This document shows positions 33,810 to 42,916 of a stretch of DNA of 64,000 bases, one piece after another. The stretch is from UBA1422 sp041859095 (GTDB lineage Bacteria > Bacillota > Clostridia > Peptostreptococcales > Anaerovoracaceae), in NCBI GenBank assembly GCA_041859095.1, contig JBHEKY010000013.1:1-64000 (forward strand). The letters are read 5' to 3'. The notes beneath the pieces were generated by a model, which saw only the letters and a list, made by a program, of their open reading frames with translations, had not been told where the DNA came from and made no database searches. The stretch's first letter is position 1; every line of letters starts with the position of its first letter. Position numbers and translations under genes: made by a program.

Positions 33810-34073
33810 AGTGTTATAGCAACATATTAAAACCAGGGACCCATATTACTATACATTGAAGCATGGATACACGGATTTTTTTATTTAAGGCCAAAGGGGA
33901 TTTGGATAAGGCGGCAAATGATTTGCGTATGTATGGTATAATCATGTATGGTTATATACTTCTTATGATAGCTGCACAATTTGTGTGTCTCTCGCTACAT
34001 AACCAATTATATATTCTAGTGATATAATTTTAGTTGGTCATATTATTAAAAGCAAATAAGAATGGAGAATTAG
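33810..34073. other. 264-base AT-rich gap within the polysaccharide locus
   Basis: No gene or clear terminator. It contains one extended -10 promoter candidate and scattered A/T runs. It divides the FucNAc-synthesis/polymerase half of the locus from the DegT/RmlAB half, which makes it a possible junction between two recombined modules. Confidence 0.5.
33934..33942 (+). promoter_or_regulatory. Internal extended -10 promoter in the polysaccharide locus
   Basis: TG-G-TATAAT with GCGTAT shortly upstream, resembling the LCP-gene promoter at 7072-7080. It would give a leader of about 125 bases before the DegT-family gene at 34074. There is no good -35 box. Confidence 0.5.
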
Positions 34074-35162
34074 ATGATACCATTAATAAAGCCATATATA
34101 CCAGCAAAAGAACAGTTAATGCCTAAACTGGAAGAAATCCTCTATAGCGGATATATTGCAGAAGGCGCGGCTGTATTAGAATTTGAGAATGAACTATCAC
34201 AACTGCTAGGAAACCCATACTGTGTTACTTTGAATTCCGGTACAGCGGCATTGCATATTGCAATGATGTTGATAGGAATTGGACAGAATGATGAGGTCAT
34301 AAGCACAGCGTTAACAGCAGAACCAACAAATACAACAATAGCATTGACAGGAGCTAAGGTCATCTTTGCTGATGTTGACTCTAATACGGGGTTGATATCA
34401 CCAGAATCTATTGAAAAAAACATCACTCCTAGAACGAAAGCGATTATGGTTGTTCATTATGCTGGTATGGTGTGCGATATGAACAGAATCAACAAGATTT
34501 CTGAAAAGTATAATATCCCTGTCATTGAAGACGCTGCCCATGCATTTTTGAGTAAATACAAGAACAAATATATTGGAAATAATTCGTCATATACTTGTTT
34601 TTCTTTTCAAGCAATTAAGCATATAACCACGGTTGATGGAGGATTGCTTGTACTAAAAAATGAAGAGGAATATAAGAGAGCTAGAAAGCTACGTTGGTTT
34701 GGCTTAGATAAAACAATACCTAGATTTAATAACAACATAGTGGAGGCTGGGTACAAGTACCATATGAACAATGTTAATGCAACAATAGGATTAGTACAGT
34801 TAGCGAATCTAAAGGAGAATGCTCTTAAATATATTGAGAATGGCAAATTTTACGATAAAGAGTTAAAAGATATTGAAGGGGTAACATTAATCCCTTACTA
34901 TTCTGATACAGAGCCAAGCTATTGGCTATATACAATGAAGGTGGAACGACGTAATGAATTCATCGAGATGATGGAGAAAAATGGCATATCCGCATCACCC
35001 CTACACTTAAGGAATGATAGGCACAGTGTATTTAATAATGAGGATAGTAAAACGCCAAATCTAGATAATTTCTACGAATCGTTTGTACATATTCCTTGCG
35101 GTTGGTGGCTAACAGATGAGGATAGAGAATATATCGTGAACACAGTTAAAAGGGGATGGTAG
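34074..35162 (+). CDS. DegT/DnrJ/EryC1/StrS-family aminotransferase
   Basis: 362 aa, PLP-dependent sugar aminotransferase. The PLP-binding lysine is Lys182 in FSFQAIKHITTVDGG. The aspartate that pairs with the pyridine nitrogen is in PVIEDAAHAF, and NSGTAALHIAM forms the phosphate-binding part. Such enzymes aminate keto-sugars bound to dTDP, UDP or GDP. The next gene encodes a paralogue with Arg in place of this lysine, four bases on, so the two may work as a pair. Both end with similar sequences around FYESFVHIPCGWW and FYSSFIALPSGWW, which points to duplication. Confidence 0.88.
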   Translation: MIPLIKPYIPAKEQLMPKLEEILYSGYIAEGAAVLEFENELSQLLGNPYCVTLNSGTAALHIAMMLIGIGQNDEVISTALTAEPTNTTIALTGAKVIFADVDSNTGLISPESIEKNITPRTKAIMVVHYAGMVCDMNRINKISEKYNIPVIEDAAHAFLSKYKNKYIGNNSSYTCFSFQAIKHITTVDGGLLVLKNEEEYKRARKLRWFGLDKTIPRFNNNIVEAGYKYHMNNVNATIGLVQLANLKENALKYIENGKFYDKELKDIEGVTLIPYYSDTEPSYWLYTMKVERRNEFIEMMEKNGISASPLHLRNDRHSVFNNEDSKTPNLDNFYESFVHIPCGWWLTDEDREYIVNTVKRGW

Positions 35163-35166
35163 CATT

Positions 35167-36228
35167 ATGATACCTTTATATAAGCCCTTTATGCCGGATG
35201 TTCCATTGGTTAATGAAATCTTAAACAGTGGCCAATTAGCATATGGGAAGTATGGAAAAGAATTTGAAAACAAGCTTAGGGATTTTATTGGAGTAGAGAG
35301 TTTAATCACTACTAATACGTTTAATATGTCTATTTTGGTTGCGCTGTCAACATTAGGAGTTAAACCAGGTGATACGGTCGTGGCATCTCCTATGGCTTGT
35401 TTGGCATCAACGCAACCACTATTGTCCATGGGAATAAAGGTACTATGGGCTGATGTTGAACCGACGACAGGGACTTTATCACCAGATAGTGTTAAAAAAC
35501 TAGCTAAATTGAAGCCAAGGGCAATCATTCATAATCATTTTTGTGGTCATGTTGGCTTTGTTGACGAAATAAATAGTATTGGGAAAGAGTATGACATCCC
35601 AGTGATTGATGACTGTATCGAGGCTTTTGGTAGCGAGTATAAAGGGAAGAAAATGGGAAATCTCGGAACGGATGTAACTGTTTTTTCCTTTGGAGCAGTT
35701 AGAATACCTAACACGTTAGATGGTGGAGCGGTAATTTTTACAGATAATATTCTGTATAATAAGAGTTTGTTGGTAAGAGATGCAGGGATTGATAGATCTA
35801 GGTTTAGAGATGATTTAGGGGAGATAAATCCAGAATGCGATATAGTTATGGTCGGGCATAGTGCTACAATGGATGAAGTAAGTAGTTATATAGGAATTCA
35901 GCAAATGGAGAATGTGAGTTGGATTTTAAATAAGCAAAGAGTGAATGCTGAGAGTTGGAATAAAATCGACTTAGCAAAATATGGCTTAATGCCAATTGCT
36001 AAAGTACAAACAAATCCTAATTACTGGGTATATGGGACATTAGCTAAAAATAAAAAAGATGCAATATTTAAAATGAGAGAAAAAGGTTACTATGCTTCTG
36101 GGGTGCATATTAACAATAATAGGTATAGTGTTTTTGGAGATGGCTCAGTTTTAACTGGGGTTGAAGAATTTTATAGTAGCTTTATCGCGTTGCCAAGTGG
36201 ATGGTGGGTGAATGAAATATGTTTATAG
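35167..36228 (+). CDS. DegT-family paralogue lacking the PLP lysine
   Basis: 353 aa. It has the DegT fold over its whole length, but the position of the Schiff-base lysine is Arg179 (FSFGAVRIPNTLDGG, codon AGA at 35701). The pyridine-nitrogen aspartate is kept (PVIDDCIEAFGSEY), while the following Ala-His is Ile-Glu. Without the lysine it cannot transaminate by the normal mechanism. Members with His at this site (ColD) are dehydratases, so a changed reaction is possible. Alternatively it is a non-catalytic partner of the adjacent enzyme, since active sites in this family form at dimer interfaces. The frame is intact, with no sign of decay. Confidence 0.85.
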   Translation: MIPLYKPFMPDVPLVNEILNSGQLAYGKYGKEFENKLRDFIGVESLITTNTFNMSILVALSTLGVKPGDTVVASPMACLASTQPLLSMGIKVLWADVEPTTGTLSPDSVKKLAKLKPRAIIHNHFCGHVGFVDEINSIGKEYDIPVIDDCIEAFGSEYKGKKMGNLGTDVTVFSFGAVRIPNTLDGGAVIFTDNILYNKSLLVRDAGIDRSRFRDDLGEINPECDIVMVGHSATMDEVSSYIGIQQMENVSWILNKQRVNAESWNKIDLAKYGLMPIAKVQTNPNYWVYGTLAKNKKDAIFKMREKGYYASGVHINNNRYSVFGDGSVLTGVEEFYSSFIALPSGWWVNEICL

Positions 36229-36734
36229 ATGAATTTAAAATTTATTGCGTCGAAGCTTCCAAAATAACTAATGATATGATTGACGAAATAATTAGAATAA
36301 AACAACAATATTGGCATTATTCTTATGAACAACACAAAAAATGGATTCATGATAATGTTGATGAAAATGAATATCATCTTATTATATTAAGTGCAAAGAA
36401 TGAAGCGGTTGCGTATCTAAATATTGTTAAAACAAATATTAGTTATAATGGCATAAAAGAGGAAGTAATGGGTGTTGGGAATGTATGTGTGGATAAACAT
36501 TATTCCAGTCAAGGTATAGGTCAATTACTTATGAGTATATGTAATTATTACTTAGACAGTTTTAAAACAAGGACAATACTGCTCTGCAAAAAGCCTTTGG
36601 TTAAATTCTATGAAAAGTCTGGTTGGGTAAAATTTGATGGTAAAGTGTATTTAAAAAACATCAATTTGGAGGGAGAATTAATGTTAAATAAGCCTCTAAT
36701 AAGCTCCGAAATCTCATTAGAAAGGAATTTTTAA
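36219..36734 (+). CDS. GNAT-family N-acetyltransferase
   Basis: 171 aa. The acetyl-CoA binding motif appears as VGNVCVDKHYSSQGIGQLLM near residues 87-106 (Q/R-x-x-G-x-G/A type), followed by FYEKSGW, the usual C-terminal strand. It overlaps the DegT-like gene by ten bases. In this setting it could N-acetylate the amino sugar made by the preceding aminotransferase pair. A role outside polysaccharide synthesis cannot be excluded. Confidence 0.8.
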   Translation: MFIDEFKIYCVEASKITNDMIDEIIRIKQQYWHYSYEQHKKWIHDNVDENEYHLIILSAKNEAVAYLNIVKTNISYNGIKEEVMGVGNVCVDKHYSSQGIGQLLMSICNYYLDSFKTRTILLCKKPLVKFYEKSGWVKFDGKVYLKNINLEGELMLNKPLISSEISLERNF

Positions 36735-36737
36735 TTG

Positions 36738-37715
36738 ATGAATAATCCAAAAATATCAGTAATTGTACCGATATACAATGCGGAACAATATTTAAGAAAA
36801 TGTTTGGATAGTATAATAAACCAAGAATATAAAAATTTAGAGATTATACTAGTCAATGACGGTTCAACCGATAGATCAAAAAATATTATTCAGGAGTATA
36901 AGAACAAAGACCCAAGAATTATGGCTATTGATAAGAAGAATGGTGGAATCGGGTCTGCATATCGTGTTGCTTTCGAAGAAATGACCGGAGATTATGTTTC
37001 TTTTGTTGATAGTGATGACTATATTGCACTTGAGATGTATGAGGAGTTAACAACAATTATTGTAGACAAAGAAGCTGATATGATTCAATTTGGTATGTAT
37101 CGCTTTGACGAACATGGTAATATTTATAGCACCGAATTACCGGGAGATGCATCAATAAACGAAAACCAAAATATCCTTTTTGAACATTTTACTAAAATCA
37201 AAACTCCATCGTTAGCATGCAGGATATTTCGTGCCGAATTATTTAAAGATATTAAGATTTTTAACAAAAGCGTTGGAGTTGATGAAACAACATACATTCA
37301 ATTAATTACAAAATGTGAAAGTTATGTTACTACTGATAAAGCTTACTATTATGTTTATCACCGGCAAGGTAGCGTTTCTCGTGCTACATATACCTCAGAG
37401 AAAATTCGAGAAGGGATACAAGTACATGAATTCATAATCAAACATATTGAAGCTTGTAATAATAGCTTTATAAACTATGCATACATTAAATACTTGAAGT
37501 ATATTATACTTGTTGGAGTTGAGTTGGGCAAAGTAAAAGCCCATAAAGATAACGAAGATTACGAAACACTGAAAAGAATTTTTAATAATTACTATGGTTT
37601 GTTAAATGGAAGTAAGGAAGAAAAAAGGGAAAAGATAAAGTCTCGATTGGTGTTAAGATGGTTTAGACTTAGCCCAAATTCATACGTAAAAATCAGGGGG
37701 TTGATATCAAAATGA
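36738..37715 (+). CDS. Glycosyltransferase, family 2
   Basis: 325 aa from the ATG at 36738; a TTG one codon earlier is less likely, and AAAGGA sits at 36721. The GT2 core is complete: ISVIVPIYNAEQYLRKCLDSI, EIILVNDGSTDRS, and GDYVSFVDSDDYI with the metal-binding DxD. The C-terminal 100 residues are helical and typical of capsule GT2 proteins. It is the third or fourth transferase of the locus; its sugar is unknown. Confidence 0.88.
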   Translation: MNNPKISVIVPIYNAEQYLRKCLDSIINQEYKNLEIILVNDGSTDRSKNIIQEYKNKDPRIMAIDKKNGGIGSAYRVAFEEMTGDYVSFVDSDDYIALEMYEELTTIIVDKEADMIQFGMYRFDEHGNIYSTELPGDASINENQNILFEHFTKIKTPSLACRIFRAELFKDIKIFNKSVGVDETTYIQLITKCESYVTTDKAYYYVYHRQGSVSRATYTSEKIREGIQVHEFIIKHIEACNNSFINYAYIKYLKYIILVGVELGKVKAHKDNEDYETLKRIFNNYYGLLNGSKEEKREKIKSRLVLRWFRLSPNSYVKIRGLISK

Positions 37716-37748
37716 AATCTAAGCAAATGAATAAAAAGGGGAGTGAAC

Positions 37749-38729
37749 ATGAAACCATTTTTAGTTGACGTTCCAGTACTACTTTTTGTCTTTATTAGGC
37801 CTGACACAGTTGCACAAGTTTTTGATGTTATTAAAGAAGCGAGACCGAGTAAACTATTTTTGGCATCGGATGGCCCTAGAGAAAATAATAGTACGGACAA
37901 GATTAAGATTGAACAGAGCAGAACAATTGTAGAAAAGATTGACTGGGATTGTGAAGTTCATAAAATATATTACGACGACAATCAAGGTATGTATGCAACC
38001 TTCAAAAATGCAATGGATTATGTGTTCGAAAGGGTAGATCGTTGCATATTTTTAGAAGATGATGTTGTCACTTCGATTAGTTTCTTTGAATACTGTCGCG
38101 AGGTGTTAGAAAAATATAAGGATGATTTAAGGGTCAACTTGGTATGCGGAATGAATCATTTGGGAACATATGATGAGGCAAGTGCAGACTACTTTTTCAC
38201 AAAAGGAGGGTCTATTTGGGGGTTTGCCTTATGGAAAAGGACTTATGAACTTTTTTATGACTTTAGTTATGGACAAGATAATTATTCGCTTAATCTACTA
38301 AAAGAAAACACCAAAGACTATAAGGATTTCCAGAAGTCTTTAGAAGGATATATCACAGATAAAAATTATAACGGACACCCTGCAGGACCTGAGTTTTATT
38401 TTGCCTTATCAATGTACTCTCAGAACCAATTGAATATAGTGCCGCGAAAGAATATGATATGTAATATTGGACATGGCGAAGGCAACACGCACTTTTCTGA
38501 TGATGTTAGAAAGCTTCCAAAGGCAGTGCAAAAAATGTTTAATATGAAGACGCATGAAATCGATATGCCAGTTAAACACCCTAAATATGTAATTGAGGAT
38601 AAAAACTACGAAAAGTTGCTTTATCAAATCATGGGCAGAGGAATTATGGCTAAAGTTTGTAGACGCATTGAAGTTATGGCCAGAAAAGCATATTTCGGAA
38701 GTGTTAAGTTGGTTCAGAAAGACAAATGA
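37749..38729 (+). CDS. Putative glycosyltransferase, GT-A fold
   Basis: 326 aa from the ATG at 37749 with GGGGAG upstream; an in-frame GTG at 37743 overlaps that RBS. It starts with VDVPVLLFVFIRPDTVAQVFDVIKEA. It then has CIFLEDDVVTSISFFEYC, an EDD-type metal-binding motif, in a layout resembling the GNT-I/GT2-like hypothetical sugar transferases of capsule loci. The later segments GSIWGFALWKR and GPEFYFAL are also family-like. Donor and acceptor are unknown. Confidence 0.75.
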   Translation: MKPFLVDVPVLLFVFIRPDTVAQVFDVIKEARPSKLFLASDGPRENNSTDKIKIEQSRTIVEKIDWDCEVHKIYYDDNQGMYATFKNAMDYVFERVDRCIFLEDDVVTSISFFEYCREVLEKYKDDLRVNLVCGMNHLGTYDEASADYFFTKGGSIWGFALWKRTYELFYDFSYGQDNYSLNLLKENTKDYKDFQKSLEGYITDKNYNGHPAGPEFYFALSMYSQNQLNIVPRKNMICNIGHGEGNTHFSDDVRKLPKAVQKMFNMKTHEIDMPVKHPKYVIEDKNYEKLLYQIMGRGIMAKVCRRIEVMARKAYFGSVKLVQKDK

Positions 38730-38759
38730 CGTAAGTTCAATAGGAAGGTACCATAATCA

Positions 38760-40304
38760 ATGAGCACAGATCCAAACAACAAAAACCATTCATCGCACCA
38801 AATAAAATACGGTGCCTTAATGTCCTATATTGCTGTATTTGTAAGTATTATTGCAGGTATTTTATATACACCTTGGATGATTCGACAAATTGGGCAAGCG
38901 GAGTATGGATTATATGCATTAGCGCTTTCTGTCATTGTTTTCTTTTCTATAGACTTTGGTTTGGGGGAGTCGGTTTCTCGATTCCTGTCAAAATATAATG
39001 CTGAAAACCAGATCGAGAAAAAAAAAGATTTTTTGGGAGTAACGTTCAAACTCTATATAATAATCGATATACTGATATTCATAGCTTTATTAACAGTATT
39101 TTTATTATCGGATACAATTTATTCGGAATTAACACCTGGGGAACTTGAAAAGTTCAAAGTGGTTTTTATCATAGCTGCTTTATATGCAATAAGTTCATTC
39201 CCATTCCAGCCACTAAATGGGATACTAATATCTCATGAGAGGTTTGTATTCCTAAAATCTATGGACTTGTTCAATCGACTACTAACTGTAAGCACAGTGG
39301 TTGTAGTCTTATTATTGGGGTTTAGGTTATATGCGTTAGTTGCAGTTACTGCGATTACGGGGTTAACCGTGATAGCAGTAAAAATTTACTATATATTTAG
39401 TAATAAACTGGTGCAAATCAATTTTTTTGCTTGGGATAAAAAAATATTAAAAGAGCTTTTGTCTTTCTCAATTTGGATCGCAATTATCGTTTTTTCTCAA
39501 AGATTTATCATTACCATAACACCTTCAGTATTGGCTGCATTTTCTGGAACAGCGCAGATTGCGGTGTTTAGTATTGCATCGACAATGGAAGGTTATGTTT
39601 GGACGATTGCATCAGCGTTAAATGGCTTGTTTCTACCTAAAGTCACTTATCTACTTTTAAACAAAAACGCTTCTGATGAAGTAGAATCGCTTATGTTAAA
39701 AGTAGGTCGAATCCAATTGATAATTGTCGGATTGTTGTATGCTGGGTTTCTAACGTTAGGTAAGGATTTTGTAGAGCTATGGCTGGGTAATGATTTTTCT
39801 GGGGCATACCTTATTGCAGTATTGTTAATTACTCCATCACTCATTACATTAACACAACAGATTGCAAGTACAGCACTTATGGCTAAAAATTTAGTAAGAT
39901 ATCAATGTTTTGGAGTTGTTATTATGAGTGTGATCAGTATTGTACTTTCAATAATACTTTCACCTAAATTTGGAGCGCTTGGAGCCGGAATAGCAATTTT
40001 TATAGGCACAACTTTAGGTGGTGTAATAGTGATGAATTTGGTGTATTCAAGAATCCTCAGAATGAATCTTACACTATTCTTCCGCGAGTGCCATTTGAAA
40101 CTACTCAGTCCAATCATACTAACTATAATCATTGGTTTTTTTGTTCAACTATACTTCCCGTTGAGTGGATGGGTTGCATTTATGATTAAAGTTTCAATCG
40201 TAACCCTTACTTATTCACTATTAATGTGGAAGTTAGGGCTTAACAATTATGAGAAGAGTTTATTCATAGGAGTTTTTGTGAAGGCTAAACATAAGAATAG
40301 TTAA
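38760..40304 (+). CDS. wzx: Wzx-like repeat-unit flippase (MATE/MurJ superfamily)
   Basis: 514 aa with about 14 membrane helices, the hallmark of polysaccharide exporters. The N-terminal segment YTPWMIRQIGQAEYGLYALA is typical of the Wzx/RfbX group. It would translocate undecaprenyl-pyrophosphate-linked repeat units across the membrane to the Wzy polymerase. It is the only flippase candidate in the window. Confidence 0.92.
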   Translation: MSTDPNNKNHSSHQIKYGALMSYIAVFVSIIAGILYTPWMIRQIGQAEYGLYALALSVIVFFSIDFGLGESVSRFLSKYNAENQIEKKKDFLGVTFKLYIIIDILIFIALLTVFLLSDTIYSELTPGELEKFKVVFIIAALYAISSFPFQPLNGILISHERFVFLKSMDLFNRLLTVSTVVVVLLLGFRLYALVAVTAITGLTVIAVKIYYIFSNKLVQINFFAWDKKILKELLSFSIWIAIIVFSQRFIITITPSVLAAFSGTAQIAVFSIASTMEGYVWTIASALNGLFLPKVTYLLLNKNASDEVESLMLKVGRIQLIIVGLLYAGFLTLGKDFVELWLGNDFSGAYLIAVLLITPSLITLTQQIASTALMAKNLVRYQCFGVVIMSVISIVLSIILSPKFGALGAGIAIFIGTTLGGVIVMNLVYSRILRMNLTLFFRECHLKLLSPIILTIIIGFFVQLYFPLSGWVAFMIKVSIVTLTYSLLMWKLGLNNYEKSLFIGVFVKAKHKNS

Positions 40305-40352
40305 GAGAAATTTGACAAATGTATGTACAAACAGGAGACATGGAGGTGCATT

Positions 40353-40928
40353 ATGAATAATAGTTTTTATTCTGAGGAAGAGTTGCGTGACTTGGGGTTA
40401 TGTGGAATTGGTGATAATGTACTCATTAGTAAGAAGGCAAGTATATATAATGCGAGTAAAATATCCATTGGAAACAATGTTAGAATTGATGATTTTTGCA
40501 TTTTAAGCGGCAACATAACTATTAGAAATTATGTACACATTGCTGCTTACTCAGCATTATATGGCGGTGATGCTGGAATATATGTTAATGATTACTCGAA
40601 TATTTCATCAAAAAACTCAATCTATGCGATAAGCGACGATTATTCAGGGGATTCAATGACCAACCCAATGATCCCAGATAAGTACAAAAAAGTGCATAGC
40701 GAAAGAGTTGTGTTAGAAAAACATGTGATTATCGGATCAGGTTGTGTCATACTCCCTGGAGTAGTATTAAGAGAAGGAAGCTCGTTTGGTGCAATGACAT
40801 TAATCAATAAGAGCTCGGAGCCTTGGACTATTAATGCTGGAATCCCATTTAGAAAGATTAAAGATAGAAGTAAAGACCTATTAAAACTTGAAGAGCGGTT
40901 TGTAAAGGAGGCAGTGGAAATTGAATAG
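40353..40928 (+). CDS. Left-handed beta-helix sugar O- or N-acyltransferase
   Basis: 191 aa from the ATG at 40353 (GGAGGTG upstream), preferred to the ATG at 40323. Hexapeptide repeats (I/V-G/x-x4) run from VLISKKASI to VHIAAYSAL and again over HVIIGSGCVILPGVVLREGSS, with a C-terminal INAGIPFRKIK, as in WbbJ/Maa-type acetyltransferases. The adjacent DegT enzyme and rmlAB suggest acylation of a dTDP-amino sugar, but acetylation of the polymer hydroxyls is equally possible. It overlaps the next gene by eight bases. Confidence 0.85.
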   Translation: MNNSFYSEEELRDLGLCGIGDNVLISKKASIYNASKISIGNNVRIDDFCILSGNITIRNYVHIAAYSALYGGDAGIYVNDYSNISSKNSIYAISDDYSGDSMTNPMIPDKYKKVHSERVVLEKHVIIGSGCVILPGVVLREGSSFGAMTLINKSSEPWTINAGIPFRKIKDRSKDLLKLEERFVKEAVEIE

Positions 40929-42015
40929 AACGATTCAGGTAACTAAGTCATCTATGCCTCCAATTGAGGAATATATTAACGAAATTAAAGGATTGTGGGA
41001 CAGTCATTGGTTAACAAATATGGGAGAGAAGCATATTGAGTTAGAGGATAGACTGAAAAAATACCTAAAAACAAAGAATATCTCATTGTTTGCAAATGGA
41101 CATCTTGCTTTAGAATGCGCTATTGCTGCACTGGATCTTACTGGTGAGGTGATTACAACACCGTTCACATTTGTGTCAACAACTCATGCCATCATCCGGA
41201 ATGGATTGAGGCCGGTTTTTTGTGACATCAATCCTGAAGATTATACAATAGATGTTACTCAAATTGAAAAATTAATTACGGATCGGACAAGCGCAATTGT
41301 TCCGGTACATGTTTATGGAAACGTATGTAATATAGAAGAAATCCAACGAATTGCTGATAAATATAATTTAAAAGTGATTTATGATGCTGCACACTCTTTT
41401 GGTGTTACAGTCAATGGATCTGGTATTGGTATTTATGGCGATATCTCTATGTTTAGTTTTCACGCTACAAAAGTATTTAATACAATTGAAGGTGGAGCGC
41501 TAACCTATAACAACTCTAAATTTCAACAGATATTAAAAAACATCAAGAATTTTGGTATTACCTCTCCTGAAACCATTGAATATGTTGGAGGAAATGCTAA
41601 GATGAATGAATTTCAAGCGGCTATGGGTTTATGCAATTTAAGACATATTGACGAGGAAATCAATAATAGAAAGTTAGTCGTGGATAGATATAATGAAAGG
41701 CTAAGGAGCATTGATGGTATAATACTGTCAAAGCCACAAAAGGGAGTTAAAAGCAATTATGCATATTTCCCAGTGATATTTGATGGATTTAAGAAAAATA
41801 GAAATCAGGTATTTGAGGAACTCAAGGTAAATGATATTGGAACAAGAAAATATTTTTATCCATTAACAAATTCCATTGAATGTTATGAGGATAAATATGA
41901 CGTAAAGGATACTCCAGTGGCAAAACATATTGCAGAACATGTGTTGACCTTACCATTATTTGCAGATTTGACAATAGAAGAAGTTGATAGAATCTGTGAT
42001 ATCATTAAGAGATAA
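40921..42015 (+). CDS. DegT-family dTDP-sugar aminotransferase (VioA/FdtB-like)
   Basis: 364 aa from a TTG start, with AAGGAGG upstream inside the acyltransferase end. The PLP lysine is Lys184 in FSFHATKVFNTIEGG. ITTPFTFVSTTHAIIRNG and VPVHVYGNVC are typical of transaminases acting on dTDP-4-keto-6-deoxyglucose or its 3-keto isomer. It is followed by rmlA and rmlB, which make that keto sugar, while rmlC and rmlD are missing. The expected product is a dTDP-4-amino- (or 3-amino-) dideoxyhexose that the neighbouring acyltransferase could acylate. Position of amination is not settled by sequence alone. Confidence 0.87.
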   Translation: MNRTIQVTKSSMPPIEEYINEIKGLWDSHWLTNMGEKHIELEDRLKKYLKTKNISLFANGHLALECAIAALDLTGEVITTPFTFVSTTHAIIRNGLRPVFCDINPEDYTIDVTQIEKLITDRTSAIVPVHVYGNVCNIEEIQRIADKYNLKVIYDAAHSFGVTVNGSGIGIYGDISMFSFHATKVFNTIEGGALTYNNSKFQQILKNIKNFGITSPETIEYVGGNAKMNEFQAAMGLCNLRHIDEEINNRKLVVDRYNERLRSIDGIILSKPQKGVKSNYAYFPVIFDGFKKNRNQVFEELKVNDIGTRKYFYPLTNSIECYEDKYDVKDTPVAKHIAEHVLTLPLFADLTIEEVDRICDIIKR

Positions 42016-42026
42016 GAGGTGAGTTG

Positions 42027-42896
42027 ATGAAAGGAATTATTTTAGCTGGTGGAAAAGGAACAAGGCTATATCCTATGACCCAAGCAATATCAAAGCAATT
42101 ACTACCTATTTATGATAAGCCGATGATTTATTATCCTCTTTCGGTGTTGATGATGGCAGGGATAAGAGAAGTTCTAATTATTTCAACGCCCGAGGATACC
42201 CCGATATATAAAAAACTATTAGATAATGGGTCAAATCTGGGGATGAAACTCGAATACAAAGTGCAAGACTCACCAAGGGGACTGGCGGATGCATTTATTT
42301 TAGGAGAACAATTTATTGAAGATGACAGTGTCTGCTTAATATTAGGTGATAACATTTTTTATGGTCAAGATTTTGTTAGACAGTTAAAAGATGCAAGCAA
42401 GCTTAAGGAAGGAGCCATTGTCTTTGGATACCCTGTTAAAGATCCAAAGTCTTTTGGAGTTGTAGAGTTTGATGATAATCGTAGAGTTGTATCCATCGAA
42501 GAAAAACCACTTAAACCTAAATCTCATTATGCCGTACCAGGGCTCTATTTCTACGATAACAATGTCGTCAGGATTGCAAAACAGGTAAAACCTTCTGAAA
42601 GAGGAGAAATCGAGATTACTGCTGTTAATAATGAGTATCTAGAAAAAGGAGACTTGAAAGTAATCCTTCTTGGAAGAGGGCTAGCATGGCTGGATACAGG
42701 TACACCTGATGGGATACTGAAAGCAGCAGAATATGTTGAAGCAGTGCAATCTAGGCAAGGGTTCTATATTGCATGTCTTGAAGAGATTGCTTGGAGAAAT
42801 AAATTTATTAGTGATGAGAAATTAAAAGAAGTAGGCGAAAGTCTCAAAATGACAGACTATGGTCAGTATATTTTATCATTATTAGAGGAGATTTAG
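42027..42896 (+). CDS. rmlA: Glucose-1-phosphate thymidylyltransferase
   Basis: 289 aa from the ATG at 42027 (AAGAGGTGAG upstream); an in-frame TTG lies one codon earlier. It makes dTDP-glucose from dTTP and glucose 1-phosphate. The motifs KGIILAGGKGTRLYPMT, SKQLLPIYDKPMIYYPL, LGDNIFYGQD and AWLDTGTPDG are those of RmlA. It feeds the next enzyme RmlB. Confidence 0.96.
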   Translation: MKGIILAGGKGTRLYPMTQAISKQLLPIYDKPMIYYPLSVLMMAGIREVLIISTPEDTPIYKKLLDNGSNLGMKLEYKVQDSPRGLADAFILGEQFIEDDSVCLILGDNIFYGQDFVRQLKDASKLKEGAIVFGYPVKDPKSFGVVEFDDNRRVVSIEEKPLKPKSHYAVPGLYFYDNNVVRIAKQVKPSERGEIEITAVNNEYLEKGDLKVILLGRGLAWLDTGTPDGILKAAEYVEAVQSRQGFYIACLEEIAWRNKFISDEKLKEVGESLKMTDYGQYILSLLEEI

Positions 42897-42916
42897 CGTA
42901 AATGAGAGGACTAAAA

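Larger units (their letters stand above)
23801..42896. other. A+T-rich capsule cassette
   Basis: From the chain-length gene to rmlA the sequence is visibly richer in A+T, with AAA/ATA/TTT codons favoured, than the genes before 23.7 kb and after about 43 kb. The two flanks (dehydratase-transferase, and rmlB-galE) look like host backbone. Composition was judged by eye, not computed. The pattern is that of a serotype-like region exchanged by recombination. Confidence 0.6.
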
